From assembly GCA_963773085.1 (NCBI GenBank), contig CAVYZS010000013.1:1-64000 (forward strand): a DNA stretch of 64,000 bases. The letters run 5' to 3'. The notes beneath the pieces were generated by a model. That model was not told the DNA's origin. It did not search any database and was given only the letters and a program-made list of their open reading frames with translations. The stretch's first letter is position 1, and the number at the start of each line of letters is the position of its first letter. Made by a program: the position numbers and the translations under genes. Below, piece after piece: positions 47,827-56,483 of this stretch. The DNA is from JAENVT01 sp963773085 (lineage in GTDB: Bacteria > Actinomycetota > Acidimicrobiia > Acidimicrobiales > Ilumatobacteraceae).

Positions 47827-50440
47827 CTAGCTCGCGCCGAAGCAGACGAATCCGGCGGCGAGTGCGCGCTCTCGCCGATCCGCTTCGGAGGCTCGCCGTC
47901 GCACCTCCAGTAGTGCCCGCGCGGGGCGATCGCCTGCCGCCAATCGTTGATGCAGATCCAGCATCGCTGCGCTCGTCCGACTGGAATCTGGCACCAAACT
48001 CGGACTGGCAATGACGGTGGCCGTGCCTCGTTCCATGAGGACCGTTGAGGCCCCGAGCACATCCCCGATCGGCCCGGCGCTTCCTTCTGCCCCTTCGCAT
48101 GCCGACAGAACGACAACGCGCGGCAGTTGACGTGCTCGGAGGAGGTCGTGCATATACAGAGGTCCGTCGGCGAGCTCGAGCGAACCGAAGAGCGGGTTCT
48201 CGCGCCGATGCTGGTGATGCGCGGCGAAGTGGGCCAGCCATGTACCGTCGATTGTCCTCATCACCCGCTTCGTCGTGGCACGGGCTCGGGTCAAGGTGGT
48301 AACCGATTCGTGCAGTTTGGCGATCGATCGAGCTTCGCCGGCCGCATGTTGCAGCCTGGAGCCCACGATGAGAGTTACCGACCGGTGCTCCGGTGTCGGA
48401 AGGCGCGACACTGCTGACCAGATCGTGGCAGACGCCGCGATCGTGAATGGAATTTCAGCGAGTGTCGGGAGCACCGCCCAGGCGGCAGCGTGGAGCTGGG
48501 TCGGTGGCACGATGACCACCTCGTCGGCGGCGGACCAACACGCTGCAAATGCCGTGTCCAGGTCGCGTCCTATGTCATCAAGACGGACGAGGGCGGCGCG
48601 GATCGAAGGTGCACTGAGGTTGGCTCTCGCCAGGCGGCTCAGAGCGAGTCCAGCCGCATCGAAGAGCGCAATGATGCTCGTACTGGGTCCGATGTCGAGT
48701 CGCTGGGTTCGCCTACGGTCGACGATCAACGCGATCAATCGACCGTGGATGACATCAAGTTCCACGAGACGACGTCCCATAAGAGCGCAGCGCAGTTCGC
48801 CGAGAGTGATGACGTCGGAGTTCGTATCGCGATGCGTCGCCGGCGTCGCAATTCGTTCTCGTTGGGCGATGAGGCGCTGGAGCTGCAGTTGCCGGGAGAG
48901 AAGTTGGCGCCCCGCGGCGGGCTCTGTGGGTTCGCGAAGTGCTCGGGCGACTGATCTCAATTCGTCGAGAAGATGCGACAACAAGGCGTCATCGGATCGT
49001 TCGAGCGGTGACCGCCGCAGCGCGTTCGCCCGTGCCAGTTCGATCGCCCGAAAAACCCGATCAGAGTGGCCGAGTCTCAGCGCTCGATCACGGCGGAACT
49101 CCAACAGCGCGCGGGAGTGTGCCGTCACGCTCCAGCGGATCTCGGCCGAAGCGAAGCCACGCTGATAGCGATCGAGCTCGCGCGAGCCGCGATTCATCCA
49201 GCGTACGCAGGCTCTGTCGTCCTCGGCGCGGTCGGCGATCCGCGCCGCGATGTCGCACACGCCGAGCCGAAGATCCGGCGGGAGCCGTCGCGCTGAGAGC
49301 TCGGCGAGCGAGGCACGAGCCTCATCGAGTCTGCCCTGTCGGAGGAGTAGGTCGGCGACGAGGAGGCGTGCCTGCAACGCACCTATGACGAGGCCACTCC
49401 CGTCGAGGCGAACCACGAGTCCGCCGCGCTGCATCCAGGGTTTCACGGTCAGGTTCGTGACACCTCAGTCGCACCAACTCGGCGAGATCTGCCCATCCGT
49501 CACGACCAAGCGACCGGAAGTCATGCTCCACGGTCGTCGCCCAGCGGATGGCTCCGGCTGGGTCGTCGCATCGCAGGCTGGCAAGGGCCGCCACCAGCTC
49601 GGCCTCGGGAACGTCGAACCGGTTGCCGGTTGCTCGCAGCGCATCGATCGCCGCACTCGCCCGTTCCAACGCTTCTCGAGCCAGGCCGGCAGCCAGCAGC
49701 GCATCACAGGAATCGAGATCGAGGATTCCCAAGTTCCGTCCGAGGGATTGGAATTCGGTGCGCGCCAATTCGAACCGTCCGAGTGCGCCGATGGTGTCCC
49801 CACAGCGGGAGTCCAAGAAGGCGAGGTTGTGGAGCGAATCGGCTGCACAGTTCGTGATGCCGAGCTGGAGGTACAGCCGCCTGGAACGCTCGAGGTCGGC
49901 GCGCGCGGGCCCGAAGCTCCCTGCGTAAATGCGCACCAGCCCACGGTTACTTCGAGCATGAGCCTCGTACATGTGCGCCCCGCCGTGTGACAACACTGAG
50001 ATCGCCAGATCAAGATCGCGGATTGCGGAGGCATCGTCGGACAACCTGACGAGGATGCTCGCCCGTTGAAAAACGGCGACCGCCTTGTCGACGCCGTCGA
50101 GCAGTGTCATCGCCTCGTCGAGGTCTGTGCGTGCAGCCGGAACGTCGCCGATCGCGAGCTGGCAGGCGGCGCGACTGGTCAATACAAGGCCTCGTAGGCG
50201 GGCATCGTTGCCGGCTCGATCGAGTGCCTGATCGAGTTGACTCAATCCGTCTTCTGGGTGGCCGAGCATTCGCTCAGCGACGCCCAGGGCGCGGCGAGCA
50301 TGTACCTCGTCATCTCGCCGGCCGCTGCCCATCGCTTCGGACAGCGCCGTTGTAGCGGTTGCGAACGCGCGCTCGGGGCTGATCTCGGCAAGCAGTAGCA
50401 GATTGTGCTCGTGCCTCGGGCTGGACAGGACGGCGGACAA
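47827..50440 (-). CDS. TPR-CHAT protein (caspase-like peptidase), frameshifted
   Basis: About 870 residues. The N-terminal half is a tetratricopeptide-type helical array (repeated A-x2-D-L-E/A-A patterns). The C-terminal 250 residues are a CHAT domain: VVIVPPTQLHAAAWAVLP, catalytic His in LAHFAAHH, then ENPLFGSLELADG and catalytic Cys in VVVLSACEGAEGSAGPIGD. One frame switch at about 49430 joins the parts. The start is TTG 50440, five bases after the subtilase stop. CHAT proteins are caspase-related proteases; TPR arrays usually bind the trigger. It is the last gene of a minus-strand cassette with a subtilase, a lipoprotein and a sigma remnant. Confidence 0.87.
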
Positions 50441-50444
50441 GAGA

Positions 50445-51488
50445 CTACGGCAGGTTGACGCCGCACTCCATGTAGTCCCCGCTCGGATCGCTGCCCTTCT
50501 CGAAGTACAGACCCTGTTTGGGATTGTCCTGGTCTTGGATGAACTTCGCCAGCGCGCATGGTGTCGCGAACGATGTCCCGCTCCATGCCGCCCAATGTTC
50601 GGTCGGACCCCACTCGTTCGTGGGAGGCAGCAGGCTTACGGCCTTGCTACCTCGAGCCTGTGTTTCAACCCACGTACCGCGATTCGAGTAGTCGACGCCG
50701 TCCTTGGGATCACTGGCGACGCTATGCAGCCAGCCGTACGACGCCCATCCAGCTGGATAGAAGATCTCGGGGGTTGATCCGTCGCGACCATCATTTCCAG
50801 ATGCCGCGAAGACATGCATCGAGTTGCCCGCCTCGAGCTGCTCCAGTGCAGTCCGAAGACCGATCGGTGTGTAGTAGAGCTCCATCCCCTCCGGATCGGC
50901 GCTTCCGGTGTGCCTCGCTGTGCAGCCGTAGCTGCCGAAGGACAGGTTGAGGTACTCGGTCCCACTGCCAACCGTTCCGACCAGGGCGCGAGTGACGGTG
51001 TAGTCATCGCGGATGTTCACGAGAGATTGGTCGGACAGCTCGTAGCCGTCGTCTGTTGGGTATCGCGGCTCGATGCCACTGGCCGCAAAGGTTGCGTTGG
51101 GAAGTAGCTGGCCCAGCAGGTTGACGATAAAGGTTCCATGACCCGCAGCTCGGCCATCCGATACCTCGGGCAGCGCTGCTGGCGATGAGGTGGTGGGCGT
51201 CGAGGCTGCCGTGCCGCCAGCGGTGGCCGCCCAACCCGTGTCGAGCACGGCAATGTCCGCTGCGGTAGTTGACAGGACGGCGGGTTGTTGCTGCGCAACG
51301 GGGCTTGTAGGCGTGTCGTACGGCGCGTAGTGCCATACAGGGGCGAAGGAGTAGATGTAGTTTGGCGCGGCTGCGATATCTGGAAAAAGCTGAATCGCTG
51401 CTTCAAGTGGGTCCATTTCGATGCCGAATAGGTGAAGGTCCGCGGCGATGTCGCTGTTGTCCGGAGTGACCCGGCCGAGGTCTTTCAC
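50445..51488 (-). CDS. S8-family subtilisin-like serine peptidase
   Basis: Intact 347-residue subtilase with complete triad: Asp in DIAVLDTGW (about 90), His in AAGHGTFIVN (about 115), Asn in VFAASGNDGRDG and Ser in WSGTSFATP (about 315). An N-terminal stretch (LHLFGIEMDPLEAAIQLFPD) resembles a short propeptide. It starts with GTG overlapping the stop of a lipoprotein-like open frame, so the two may in truth be one lipid-anchored precursor split by frameshift. It lies directly upstream of the CHAT gene and may process or be processed by it (inference). Confidence 0.87.
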   Translation of the reverse strand: MKDLGRVTPDNSDIAADLHLFGIEMDPLEAAIQLFPDIAAAPNYIYSFAPVWHYAPYDTPTSPVAQQQPAVLSTTAADIAVLDTGWAATAGGTAASTPTTSSPAALPEVSDGRAAGHGTFIVNLLGQLLPNATFAASGIEPRYPTDDGYELSDQSLVNIRDDYTVTRALVGTVGSGTEYLNLSFGSYGCTARHTGSADPEGMELYYTPIGLRTALEQLEAGNSMHVFAASGNDGRDGSTPEIFYPAGWASYGWLHSVASDPKDGVDYSNRGTWVETQARGSKAVSLLPPTNEWGPTEHWAAWSGTSFATPCALAKFIQDQDNPKQGLYFEKGSDPSGDYMECGVNLP

Positions 51489-51845
51489 CTCATCACCTCA
51501 ATACCAAGACCTGCCGCGATGGCGCTCGCGGATGCACGCGAGATCAGCTCGAAATTGCGGTAGGTGCAAGATGGATTCTTCGGATCCACAAGGGTCAGAG
51601 CATCGGAGGTACCCACCACCGGTGTGGTGTCAGGCGATCCCGTCGTGGCGGGCGCCGTCGTGACGCTGGCGGGTGCCGTCGTCGCTGGCGGGTTCCGTCG
51701 TGACGGGCGCCGCGGGGCCGGTACCGTTTTCGGTGGCGTTGTTGTCGTCACTTCCACAGGCCACCAGACCCGCCACAGTGATGAGGGTGACGAGGGTGAT
51801 TCGAATCCCACGCTCGTGTGTGCTGTGTTTCCGTTGTGTGTTCAT
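51485..51845 (-). CDS. lipoprotein leader/linker, probably N-terminus of the subtilase, frameshifted
   Basis: The start MNTQRKHSTHERGIRITLV leads into a signal peptide and lipobox TVAGLVACGSDDN. The frame switches at about 51675 within a Thr/Pro/Ala linker (TTAPASVTTAPATTGSPDTT), then DALTLVDPKNPSCTYRNFEL and AAGLGIEVMR to a stop at 51485. The stop overlaps the subtilase GTG. Because subtilases need an export signal and the 51488 start has none, I favour a single lipoprotein-subtilase with two frameshifts; separate genes remain possible. Confidence 0.6.
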
Positions 51846-51869
51846 CGGTCCCCTAGGTGCTTGAAGCGG

Positions 51870-52094
51870 TCACGCTGATACACGTTTCGCTACAACGTGA
51901 CCCACCTGGTCATGAAGGGCTCGCCGTTGTTCGCTTGTGCTGCACGACATCAGAGGCAGTTCGGAATTCAGCGACCGGGCCCGCGCCGTAGTCCAGAAAA
52001 GCCCGGCATATCGTCGCACCAACTCTGCCCACGCGGTGTCGTCACCTGCTCGGATCGCCGTCAGAAGCTCCGAGTCGGAGCTTTCACGGTCCAC
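51870..52094 (-). pseudogene. ECF sigma factor remnant (region 2 only)
   Basis: Starts MDRESSDSELLTAIRAGDDT and AWAELVRRYAGLFWTTARA, a standard sigma region 2 beginning. A frame switch at about 52000 gives TASDVVQ, the next conserved sigma piece, after which the chain ends at 51910; region 4 is missing. In related actinobacterial cassettes a full ECF sigma gene tends to sit beside S8 and CHAT genes (from memory), so this copy is probably decayed or was cut by deletion. Confidence 0.6.
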
Positions 52095-52228
52095 TCGAGC
52101 GCGAGCGTAGTGCGTCGCGGATGTGAGGCTGGACGAATAAGTCCGACGCTGACAACCGCTACAGGATCGCGCCTCTCACGGCATCACGTTCTCGAACGAG
52201 TTGCGATCGCCAGCTATTACAGCGTCGC

Positions 52229-53320
52229 ATGAACAAGCCTGAGGCGGCAGACTTCTTGCGTGAGTGTGGCCCGTGCGCACGAAGAAGACCGATGACGCGG
52301 CGAGGTGTGGTTCGGTGCTCGTTGGCCGCCGTGCTGTTCGGTATCTCGGCGCCGGCGGCGTCGAGGCTGGCCGGTGATATGGGTGCGTTCATGCTTGCCG
52401 GTCTGTTGTATCTCGGGGCGGCTGTCGCGGTGCTCCCGGTCATTGGTCGAGTGCCGCCGACTCGACAGGCGGTGCGACGTGGGGCACCAAGGTTGGCGGT
52501 CGCGGTGGTGCTGGGCGGTGCGGTGGGTCCAGTGCTGTTTGCTGTCGGACTGAGTCATGCGCCTGCGGCGACCGCGTCGTTGCTGTTGAACCTCGAGCTT
52601 GTGTTCACCACCGTGCTCGCCTACTTCGTGTTTCGCGAGCACATCGGCCGGCGGGTGGTCACGGGCACCGCTCTGGTGGTGATGGCCGGAGTCGTGCTGG
52701 GCTGGTCCGGCGGGGCAGATCTCCGGTGGGGGGCGTTGTTGATCGCCGGGGCCTGCTTCTGCTGGGGTGTCGACAACAACGTGACCGCCAACCTCGACGA
52801 GTTGGCGCCGGCGCACATCACACTCGTCAAGGGCGTCGTCGCCGGCGGCGCGAACTTGGCGATCGGACTGGCCGTCGGCGGAGCTGCGGCCGGCTGGTCG
52901 ATCCTCGGCGCGTTGCTGATCGGCGCCTTCGGGTACGGGATGTCGATCACCCTGTGGGTCGCCGGCGCCCGTGATCTTGGCGCCGCCCACGGTCAGCTGG
53001 TGTTCGCGACCGCACCGTTCGTCGGGGCGATCGTGGCGTGGACCGTGTTCGCTGATCCCATACGCGGCCGCGAGGTCGTGTCGTTGGCGATCGCCGCTGC
53101 GGGCGTGAGCTTCGTGTTGCACAGTGATCACCTGCACGAGCATCACCATGAGGCGCTGGAACACGACCACGAACACGTCCACGACGACGGCCATCACGAT
53201 CATCCACACCCGGGCGAGGTTCCTGGTCGCCATCAGCATGCGCACCGTCACGAACCGATGGTCCACGCCCATCCGCACGTACCCGACCTTCACCATCGCC
53301 ACGACCACGCCGACGCGTAG
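52229..53320 (+). CDS. DMT/EamA-family transporter with histidine-rich C-terminal tail
   Basis: Intact, about 363 residues and ten predicted helices in two EamA repeats: LAAVLFGISAPAASRL, GLLYLGAAVAVLPVIG, LLLNLELVFTTVLAYFVF, then ACFCWGVDNNVTANLDEL and ATAPFVGAIVAWTVFADPIR. After the last helix (VSLAIAAAGVSFVLHS) a tail of about 60 residues is packed with His, for example HLHEHHHEALEHDHEHVHDD, indicating transition-metal binding. Likely exports or senses a metal-linked compound. ATG 52292 (MTRRGVVRCSL) fits the conserved N-terminus and may be the true start. Confidence 0.82.
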   Translation: MNKPEAADFLRECGPCARRRPMTRRGVVRCSLAAVLFGISAPAASRLAGDMGAFMLAGLLYLGAAVAVLPVIGRVPPTRQAVRRGAPRLAVAVVLGGAVGPVLFAVGLSHAPAATASLLLNLELVFTTVLAYFVFREHIGRRVVTGTALVVMAGVVLGWSGGADLRWGALLIAGACFCWGVDNNVTANLDELAPAHITLVKGVVAGGANLAIGLAVGGAAAGWSILGALLIGAFGYGMSITLWVAGARDLGAAHGQLVFATAPFVGAIVAWTVFADPIRGREVVSLAIAAAGVSFVLHSDHLHEHHHEALEHDHEHVHDDGHHDHPHPGEVPGRHQHAHRHEPMVHAHPHVPDLHHRHDHADA

Positions 53321-53375
53321 GTCGGTGTACCCGGAAGCTGTCGAAGCACGTGAAAGATCTCGCGTCACCGATGTG

Positions 53376-53849
53376 TCAGGTGAAGATGATTTGCCCTCCG
53401 GCGGCGAGGTCGTAGAAGTCACCGACGGTGATGATGTCCTTGACCTGCTCGACGAAGTCGTCCCTCGTCATCCCGAACATGTCGACCGATGCTTGGCAGG
53501 CGTACATGCCGCAGCCGGTGTCGGCGATCATCTCGATGAACTCGTGGATCGGCGGGATGTCGAGCTCGTCCATCTTCTTGGTCATCATGTGGGTGGCGAT
53601 GCCACTCATGCCGGGCAGGCCGCCGATGAGGGTGGGGATGTGCATGGCCGGATTGCCCACGGTGGCAACCTTGATGTGGTCGATGCGCTTCTGGTGGATG
53701 GCATCGAGGCCGAAGAACGTGAAGAACAAGTTGGCCTCCATCCCTTCGGCGCGGGCGCCGTTTGCCATGATCAGCGCTGGGTAGATCCCTTCGAGGGATC
53801 CCTTCGACACGATGATGGATACCTTGGTGATCTTGCCGTCATCGTTCAT
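53376..53849 (-). CDS. DsrE/DsrF/DrsH-like family protein
   Basis: About 157 residues starting MNDDGKITKVSIIVSKGSLE. YPALIMANGARAEGMEANLF and FFGLDAIHQKR match the DsrE-like fold of sulfurtransferases, with IADTGCGMYACQASVDMFGM holding the conserved cysteines (two in the GCGMYAC stretch). Probably handles protein-bound persulfide. Third gene of the sulfide-oxidation operon, two bases after the DsrC-like gene. Confidence 0.87.
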   Translation of the reverse strand: MNDDGKITKVSIIVSKGSLEGIYPALIMANGARAEGMEANLFFTFFGLDAIHQKRIDHIKVATVGNPAMHIPTLIGGLPGMSGIATHMMTKKMDELDIPPIHEFIEMIADTGCGMYACQASVDMFGMTRDDFVEQVKDIITVGDFYDLAAGGQIIFT

Positions 53850-53851
53850 GA

Positions 53852-54169
53852 TCAGATGCATCCTTTCGGCTTCGGGATTCCGGCGATGCGGGCTGCCATC
53901 TTCGCCGGACCTTTGGGGAACAACTGGTAGAGGTCTTTGACGCTGACCCCGGAGGTCTTTCCGAGAGCGCGCACCGTGGGGCCAGTGCCCTTCTCGAAGT
54001 ACTCCTTGCGCATGAACTCGACGACCTGCCAGTGCTGATCGGTCATCGGGTCGATGCCGTCTGCTGCGGCCATCTCGACGGCGATGTCGCGGGTCCACTG
54101 GTTCGGGTCGACGAAGAACCCCTCGTCGTTCAGTTCGACGGGTGTTCCGGCGATGGTTGCGGTACTCAT
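53852..54169 (-). CDS. TusE/DsrC-family sulfur relay protein
   Basis: Intact, 105 residues: MSTATIAGTPVELNDEGFFV, WTRDIAVEMAAADGID, HWQVVEFMRKEYFEKGTGP and the C-terminal arm PKPKGCI, carrying the penultimate conserved cysteine. The second arm cysteine of true DsrC is absent, as in TusE-like members. It probably accepts persulfide sulfur on the arm cysteine. The start overlaps the stop of the SQR gene by four bases. Confidence 0.87.
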   Translation of the reverse strand: MSTATIAGTPVELNDEGFFVDPNQWTRDIAVEMAAADGIDPMTDQHWQVVEFMRKEYFEKGTGPTVRALGKTSGVSVKDLYQLFPKGPAKMAARIAGIPKPKGCI

Positions 54170-55446
54170 ACTGAGGCCTCCTCAGGGGCACGGTTTGATC
54201 TGGGGGTGGGATGTCGCTTGCCGTGTTCGGGCATGTCGGCGCCGATTCCGGGCACGTCGCGGCCCTGCAGCAGGGCGTGCCAGTAGAACCACTGGAACAT
54301 CAACTTGCCGAGGTGGTTCATGCGGCTCTCCTTCAACAGGGGCATGCCGACTCGCGATGGGAAGTGACCGGGCAACGGCTCGGTGTCGTAGTTGAAATCG
54401 ATGAGCAGGGCCTTGCCGAACCCCGTCTCGATGAAGCAGTTGGCGTGCCCGTCGAACGTGCTCGACAGCTCGCGGCCGTCGAGGAAGCGGATGATGTTGT
54501 CGACCAGCACCTCGCCTTCGAAGTGGGTCACCGAGCCGGCCTTCGACGCCGGCACGTTGGTCGCGTCGCCGATGGCGAAGATGTTCTCCTTCGCCAGAGT
54601 CTGCAGGGTCGACTTGTTCGTCGGGACGAAGTTGAGTTCGTCGCCGAGACCCTCGCTGCGGCCCACGTAGTCGGCGCCACTGTGCAGCGGCACGACCACT
54701 GCCAGGTCGAAGGGCACCTCGCGGCCGTCGTAGCCGACGAGCTTGCCGCCGGCGCCGTCGACCTCGCCGGTGTTGAACTCGGTGACGAGGTGGACGCCCT
54801 TTTCCTCCAGCAGCGACGAGAGCGTCGCCGACGCGACCGGCTTGGTGAATGCGCCGTCCAGTGGCGTGACATAGGTGATCTCGACCTTGTCGCGGATGCC
54901 GCGATCGGTGAAGTACCAGTCGGCCAGGAAGCAGAACTCGAGCGGTGCCACCGGGCATTTGATGGGCATGTCGACGACGTTGACCACCAGCCGGCCGCCG
55001 TCGAAGGCGGCCAGCGCGGTCTCGAGTGCTGTTGCGCCCGGCAGGTCGTAGAAGGTGAACACCGTCTCGTTCCACCCCGGCCCGGTGAGGCCCTCGGTCT
55101 CGTCGAGCGCCAGGTGCGAACCGGTGGCGATCACCAGCAGGTCGTACCCGATCTCACGACCGTCGGCCAGCACCACGATGTCGCGTTCGGTATCGACACG
55201 CTCGATGCCCGACTCGATGAACTCGATGCCCTTGTGAAGTTGCTCCTGCCGCGGTCGCACGATCTCCTGGCGATGTGCCAAGCCGAACGGAACGAACAAC
55301 AGACCTGGCTGGTACAGGTGATGGTTGTCCTGGTCGATCACCGTGATGGCGGCGTCGCTGTCGGCCTTCCGGAAATGGCGGTGCAATCGGTTGGCGACCA
55401 ATGTTCCACCAGTGCCGCCACCGAGGATCACGATCCGTCGGGTCAT
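54166..55446 (-). CDS. sqr: sulfide:quinone oxidoreductase-type FAD enzyme
   Basis: Intact, 426 residues. N-terminal FAD site ILGGGTGGTLVANRLHRHFR, redox segment DMPIKCPVAPLEFCFLADWY with two cysteines (C-x-x-x-x-x-x-C) typical of SQR-like proteins, and ENIFAIGDATNVPASKAG as the second FAD motif. The C-terminal region GHANCFIETGFGKALLIDFN with a third cysteine fits sulfide oxidation to persulfide/polysulfide with transfer of electrons to quinone. It heads an operon with DsrC- and DsrE-like sulfur carriers, under a CsoR/CstR-type operator. Confidence 0.88.
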   Translation of the reverse strand: MTRRIVILGGGTGGTLVANRLHRHFRKADSDAAITVIDQDNHHLYQPGLLFVPFGLAHRQEIVRPRQEQLHKGIEFIESGIERVDTERDIVVLADGREIGYDLLVIATGSHLALDETEGLTGPGWNETVFTFYDLPGATALETALAAFDGGRLVVNVVDMPIKCPVAPLEFCFLADWYFTDRGIRDKVEITYVTPLDGAFTKPVASATLSSLLEEKGVHLVTEFNTGEVDGAGGKLVGYDGREVPFDLAVVVPLHSGADYVGRSEGLGDELNFVPTNKSTLQTLAKENIFAIGDATNVPASKAGSVTHFEGEVLVDNIIRFLDGRELSSTFDGHANCFIETGFGKALLIDFNYDTEPLPGHFPSRVGMPLLKESRMNHLGKLMFQWFYWHALLQGRDVPGIGADMPEHGKRHPTPRSNRAPEEASV

Positions 55447-55485
55447 GGGAGACCTCCTTCTCGGTCTCCATTCTGCGTTCGCGTA

Positions 55486-55499
55486 TACCCCCCGGGGTA
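55486..55499 (-). promoter_or_regulatory. CsoR/CstR-type operator before the sulfide-oxidation operon
   Basis: TACCCC-CC-GGGGTA is a perfect dyad 39 bases before the sqr start. A/T-flanked runs of C and G of this form are the known binding sites of CsoR-family repressors, whose CstR branch responds to persulfides and controls sqr-type operons. The regulator gene is not in the window. A plausible -10 lies beside it. Confidence 0.65.
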
Positions 55500-55543
55500 G
55501 GGGAAAACGTCCTGAGTCAGTGTGAACTCAAGGCCAGGCACCG

Positions 55544-55566
55544 ATTATTCGGCGCGGCCGAACAAT
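55544..55566 (-). terminator. stem-loop after VOC gene
   Basis: ATTATTCGGC-GCG-GCCGAACAAT pairs at nine of ten positions and lies between the VOC stop (55583) and the sqr operator. No clear T-run. Possible terminator for the VOC gene. Confidence 0.35.
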
Positions 55567-55582
55567 TCGTGCCCGGCCTCGT

Positions 55583-56377
55583 TCAGTCGGTCGCCGGCGG
55601 CATCTGGAACAGGCTGAACGTCGCCCCTTGAGGGTCGGCGACGACGGCCATCCGGCCGACGGGGATGTCGAACGGTTCCACGAACACCTTGCCGCCGAGT
55701 TCGGTGACCTTGGCTACGGTGGCGTCGACGTCCTCTGCGCCGAAGTAGATGCTCCAATGAGCGGGGATTCCCGGCATCTGCGGCGGCGTCGTGCCGGCCA
55801 CCATCGTGTCCTGCGTGCCGTCGAGCGCGAAACCGTCGTAGTTGGTTCCGTCGCCCATCGGCACGGAGATCAACTTCAGCCCGGTGACCGTCTCGTAGAA
55901 ACTTGCCGTACGGGGGTTCGGCGCGGCAACGAGTTCGGACCAGGTGAAGGCACCGGGCTCGTTGACCACCCCGGCACCTGCCGTGTTGATTGCCGTCCAG
56001 AGCATCAGGAACGCTCCGGTCGGGTCAGTGATCACCACCATCCGACCTGCGTCCATCGCGTCGAACGGCGGGACGTGAACGGAGCCGCCCGCCTCTTCGA
56101 CCAATGCCGCGGCCGCGTCGACATCTGCGACGGTGATGTACATCTGCCAATGGGGAGGCACCCCCGCTCCCGTCTGCTCTGCCGGTTGGGCGCCGATCGC
56201 ACCCACGGTGGCACCGCGGAGGTTGGCCAATGAATAGACCATCTCGTCGCCTACCGGCAGATCGTCGTAGGTCCATCCGAACAGCGATCCGTAGAACGAT
56301 TTGGCCGCGGCGGGATCACTGGTGGCGAGGTCCACCCATGATGGGGTTCCCGGTGCGTAACTCTCTCTCTTGGCCAT
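55583..56377 (-). CDS. VOC-superfamily protein, two tandem glyoxalase-like domains
   Basis: Intact, about 264 residues from ATG 56377. Two glyoxalase/bleomycin-resistance-like repeats: SWVDLATSDPAAAKSFYGSL, FGWTYDD and GRMVVITDPTGAFLMLW in the first; FTWSELVAAPNPRTASFYET and GRMAVVADPQGATFSLFQMP in the second. Both domains keep the typical DPxGAxFxL ends. Related proteins are common in actinobacteria; substrate is unknown. Short intergenic region to the divergent DUF427 gene. Confidence 0.85.
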   Translation of the reverse strand: MAKRESYAPGTPSWVDLATSDPAAAKSFYGSLFGWTYDDLPVGDEMVYSLANLRGATVGAIGAQPAEQTGAGVPPHWQMYITVADVDAAAALVEEAGGSVHVPPFDAMDAGRMVVITDPTGAFLMLWTAINTAGAGVVNEPGAFTWSELVAAPNPRTASFYETVTGLKLISVPMGDGTNYDGFALDGTQDTMVAGTTPPQMPGIPAHWSIYFGAEDVDATVAKVTELGGKVFVEPFDIPVGRMAVVADPQGATFSLFQMPPATD

Positions 56378-56483
56378 GGCAGAGCCCTCCCTGGTCGGTC
56401 GATGATGAGCCGATCGTAGTTCAGCCATGTCCTGACCGATTTTGGTGCCCTGGTTCATGACCGGGAAGCAAGTCGCCCACCGA

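Noticed and set aside
47827..50440. Bacterial gasdermin or CRISPR-linked CHAT (Craspase) system
   Set aside because: No gasdermin-like small hydrophobic protein, no cas gene and no CRISPR array is visible in the window.
53376..54191. Single long gene fusing DsrC-like and DsrE-like proteins
   Set aside because: The N-terminal part of that open frame is a shadow of the DsrC-like gene; a normal ATG for the DsrE-like protein lies at 53849.
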